Assembly (NCBI RefSeq): GCF_019279795.1
Contig: NC_056737.1
Coordinates: 1,194,912,665 to 1,194,976,664 of the forward strand
Direction: 5' to 3'
DNA from: Protopterus annectens
Taxonomy: Eukaryota; Chordata; Ceratodontiformes; Protopteridae
DNA length: 64,000 bases
Both the position numbers and the translations under genes were made by a program. Positions 60,520 to 64,000 of the stretch are shown piece after piece (within the stretch, counting starts at the first letter, position 1; every line of letters starts with the position of its first letter). The notes beneath the pieces were generated by a model. The model did not search any database. It was not told the origin of the DNA and was given only the letters and a program-made list of their open reading frames with translations.

Positions 60520-61946
60520 TACACTTAGATTTAATATTTGCCTCTATAGATGTTATAGATTTATTTATGTGTATCCCAAAGAATGAGGGCTTAGAGGCAT
60601 TTAGTGAAAGTTTATTTCGACACAGTAATTTGGATTGGGACAGAATCAAATTTATAAATTAATTAATGTCCATTGTACTGGAATATAACTTCATATTTTA
60701 TGAAGGAGAAATGTTTAGGCAGGTCAAGGGCGTAGCTATGGGGGCAGCATGTGCCCCCATATACGCCAATATGGTCATGCTCAATTGGGAGGAAGAGACC
60801 ATTTTTAATAGTGAATATTATACTAGAATCAAATATTATTCACGTTTTTTAGATGATATTTATATCATCTGGGAAGGAGATCAGGATTCATTAGATAATT
60901 TTATTGTATACTTGAACAATAGTGGTTCATATCCGAAGTTCACTTCTACCAGCAGTAGTATTGGAGTTCCATATCTGGATACTATAGTTACCAGAAAGGA
61001 CAATGTATATCATTCTAGAATTTATAGGAAAAAGATGTTTACTAATTCCTATATAGATTTTGGAAGTTGCCATCCAACAAAGACCAAAAGAAATATATAC
61101 AAAGGACAATGTATAAGAGCACTGAGAATGATGTCTTCTTATACAGATATGGTAGATGAGATTCAGTTCATCACTTCATTATTCGTGGATAGAGGTTATA
61201 AAGCACAAATGATGAAAAAGATTAGCACTCAAGTGATGGAACAATGGGGAATGAAATTAGCTCCATTATTAGGAACAAAATTTAGCAACACCACCGAGAT
61301 ATGTTCAGGTATTATGTGTAAAATTAATGATGCTTATAAAAGATCCTGTATTATAGAATATGGACCTTGTAGTGATCAAATTAAGGACATAATGAGTAAG
61401 CATTGGGATACATTGTTAGTAAATGAAGAGATGACAGAATTGTTAGGAACTAAACCAAGTTTTGTATTTAGAATGGGACAGAATCTGAAATGTATACTGG
61501 AGAAAGGGACTAAAGTTCAGGATATTAACAAGAATACACATACTTCCAAATGTGGTGTGTGTCACCAGTGTTGTTATATCATGGAGGACAAAGATTTAGT
61601 GTTAAGAAATTACAACAGAATAAAAATATTTTTTAAGAAAGGGAATTGTAGTACCAAATTCATTGTTTATCTGGCAAAATGCTCAGTATGTCCTAGTTAC
61701 TATATTGGGAAGACTGAGCAGCATTTTAGGAAAAGGATTTATTCACATATATACAGTATTAGGACAAAAGATGAAAAAAATGCAATAGCCAGACACATTA
61801 TGAACAAAGGTGAAGACCATCAGTTCAGATTTGGTATATTAGAAGTTGTGAGGAAAAATCCTAGGGGGGTAATATTAAAAGTAAACTTGCTTTTAGAGAG
61901 TGTTATTGGCAAATATTATCTGATGCCACTACTCCCCCAGGACTGA
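60520..61946 (+). pseudogene. Penelope-like RT/GIY-YIG remnant (fossil)
   Basis: A long reading stretch (426 codons from 60666) with the Penelope RT signatures: KGVAMGAACAPIYANM, then YYSRFLDDIYIIW (catalytic Asp pair at residues 63-64), GVPYLDT, a Cys-rich linker (SKCGVCHQCC) and a GIY-YIG-type endonuclease (CSVCPSYYIGKTEQHFRKRIYSH). Upstream sequence continues the RT fold with IDVIDLF and IPKNEGLEAF. The N-terminal part of the protein is absent. Broken; about one interruption in what is left. Confidence 0.85.
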
Positions 61947-62287
61947 ATGACTTTATTTCAGTCAAGCCCATTCTGGAGAATTATTGACACATAAGAGTAG
62001 GATCATATGTGTTTAAGTCTATTTATTACAGTTCCCCACTGGGATGTTCATGTATATTATTACATATATACATATATATTATAATACATACTTTTATAGT
62101 GTTATATTCATAGGAACACATACCTAGTAGTGTAAGTTTTTATTGATTTGAGTATTATTATTATTTTATGTGATTTATCTATCGTAGTTTTTTAACGTAA
62201 TATTGTTAACATGTTATATTTCTTTAAATGACAGTTGTTAAATTGGCGCCAAAAGGAGTATTTAAATTGTGAGATATCAATTATTCT

Positions 62288-62332
62288 TTGTTCTGAGGAA
62301 GCCCACGACAAGTGGGTGAAAGCGCTTAACAA
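62288..62332 (+). ncRNA. Hammerhead ribozyme fold, right terminal repeat
   Basis: Type I layout: stem I 5' strand ttgtt (62288-62292), core CTGAGGA (fits CUGANGA), stem II CCCAC/GTGGG closed by gacaa, core GAAA (62318-62321), a minimal stem III from the self-complementary agcgct, the cleavage site after U at 62327, and stem I 3' strand aacaa (62328-62332), fully complementary to ttgtt. Penelope-like elements are known to carry such ribozymes, often with very short stem III that may work as dimers. The extra A after CTGAGGA would be bulged. Confidence 0.72.
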
Positions 62333-62440
62333 TTCATTTTGTGCAATAAATTATTTGATTTTATTCGTGAAAGTACGCTCATTTTTTCACCATTGCAGGT
62401 GAATATCACATTTTCTGGGATCTCAGACGTGTTGTGTTCG

Positions 62441-64000
62441 TTTTCACGTCACATTTTACTTTTATCTCTTTCAAGAACGCTACTCTACTTCAGTCAAAAC
62501 TAATAAGTTAAATGACTTGGCTTTGAAAGTTTAATGTTGGGGGATCAGTTCAATGACTTGATACATATTTTGTGGGGTCTTACACACTGATAAAAGTAAT
62601 TTGTACAATGTGGGATTCAAACCTATGTAAAACAGAGAATAAATATATTTCCTCATTGGCACATATGAAGTGTTTGTCAAACATGGTCATTACTAATGTA
62701 CACCTTAAAGGGTGAGTGGTGCTATACTTCAGGTAACCATGTAGGTGTGTGACATGACAAGGACCTGGTTTATGCATTCTCAGGTAAGATGTAGGGGTAA
62801 TTTATGACAATATACTGGAAATGCATATACTTGTATTATTTTCAGAGTAGATTTGTGGGCTCTGGTTCAGACCACACAACATATTCTGTTTTACAGCTAT
62901 ACCTGTGTTATGGGAGGTATACCGATGACTGTCAAAAAACCACAAAGTCCATCCCAGGTCTTAAAATGCAATTATAATTACAAAATCATAACTGTCATGC
63001 TACACTAGTTACACACATAATAGATATGGTACCATGTGTATGCTCAGTTACCCTGCTATAGCTAATTATTGTTATGCATACTTAACTTTATATTATTTTT
63101 TTATTAAAATTATGAGGAACACCATTAATAAACAGCACAGTGTGCTAGATTAGAAACCTGGCTCACCTGTATACTGGCCGTGACATTACACATGGTGCCA
63201 TGGGGAAAACAAGGCAGCAGATGTCATTTTTTTTTCGCTCAGAACTGTCCAGAGTGCTGACAACTGCACTTTGCCTCTTAGCCTGCTTGTGTGAAGGAAG
63301 GCAAAGCAAGTAACATTGTTTCAGTTTTCTTCCTTCAGCAGTGAACCTGGTTTGTGCACAGGTGAGCACAGTGCAAATGCCACCAGCAAAACTGAATACA
63401 GATTATTTCTGTTAATAGTGGTCATGATCATGCCTCAGTAAAAAAAACATACTGTGGAACTCAAACTGTGGTCTACCTATCTTATGTACTCTGTACCTCA
63501 AGCTTTACACCTTGTACTACACACACAGGTGGGTCACAGGTGTCATTTTTGTTGTCATTGTCATCCAAGGTGCTGGCCTTCGCACAATGCTGCTAAGTGG
63601 GATAGCACTTCCTAAAGCAACTAGCATTAATTTTTAAAATTTTATACATTTGACTATATTTGCACTAAGCCACGCACCTCATAAATGTTAAAAACAGGAA
63701 GAAATAAAGTTAAATACATGTTAAACAATTACACATCTCAGGATATGAACTATCAGAGGAATAAAATTATAAAACACAGTAGGAGTGTGTTATCTGTTTT
63801 TGCCACAGATACATTTGCAACAGCAATCAAATCATGTACATACAAGCAATTTATATTTCCTCTACAGTATTAACAGGGCATACATGTCTACATTCTCATT
63901 TGGTTGCACATGAGTGGCTTACATATTTAGTGCAATGAGTGATCACACAACCATGTATGAATATGTCTGCACCAATGCAGTGCTGCATTCTCACTGTACT
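62441..64000. other. No recognisable feature
   Basis: AT-rich sequence right of the Penelope fossil. Open frames are short (under 70 codons) and without domains. No tandem array, LINE tail or inverted repeat was recognised. Confidence 0.45.

Larger units (their letters stand above)
60240..62440 (+). mobile_element. Penelope-like retroelement fossil with inverted terminal repeats
   Basis: A Penelope-like element: an RT with GIY-YIG endonuclease flanked by about 200-bp repeats in inverted orientation (60240-60470 and 62190-62440), an arrangement known for this order. Each repeat holds a hammerhead-ribozyme fold. The 5' part of the coding region is missing, so the copy is incomplete, with about one further break in the remainder. 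The two repeats are still very alike, so the insertion looks fairly young. It is a fossil and cannot move by itself. Confidence 0.9.

Noticed and set aside
60927-61109. Minus-strand frame opposite the Penelope RT
   Set aside because: Shadow of the plus-strand coding sequence.

Overview
The window is vertebrate nuclear DNA, dense in repeats and almost empty of host genes. The only clear host sequence is an intronless CYSTM1 open reading frame. The mix of CR1-type and L2-like LINEs, a Penelope element with hammerhead ribozymes and a Harbinger transposon suggests a fish, lungfish, coelacanth or amphibian with a large LINE-rich genome. That guess rests on repeat types only and is weak.

Layout: 1-1548 is a 50-bp satellite arranged as a 12-monomer higher-order repeat of 601 bp. 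1640-3700, 15296-19370 and 55087-58860 are three minus-strand copies of one LINE family; the two longer copies carry a 2A-like GDIHPNPGP motif. 4185-12290 holds four CR1-like pieces, the CYSTM1 retrocopy (7066-8108) and a 56-bp tandem array. 12600-13745 is an old tandem repeat.

The main object is at 20502-54679: about 34.2 kb bounded by a perfect 16-bp terminal inverted repeat (CCCCGGGATTCATGAA) and a 3-bp GTG duplication. Inside, on the minus strand, are an open HARBI1-type DDE transposase (52017-53174) and a two-exon Myb/SANT-like protein (exons 43342-42934 and 41160-40235, 444 residues, clean GT-AG intron). These are the two proteins an autonomous Harbinger needs. The rest of the interior is stop-poor, with a strong bias to words such as acatg, tgtac and cacac that fades outside the inverted repeats. 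It also holds two decayed CR1 copies, Penelope-like remnants, a 1.04-kb tandem repeat (4 units), a 240-260-bp repeat with an antisense tRNA-like pol III B box (7 units) and a 228-bp stop-free repeat (4 units). Intact Harbinger genes beside decayed passengers suggest a giant element that carries old insertions, or selection on its genes.

Right of the Harbinger lie the third LINE copy, a Myb-like remnant (59495-60095) and a Penelope-like fossil (60240-62440). Its inverted ends each hold a hammerhead-ribozyme fold. The remaining stretches show no gene I can support.
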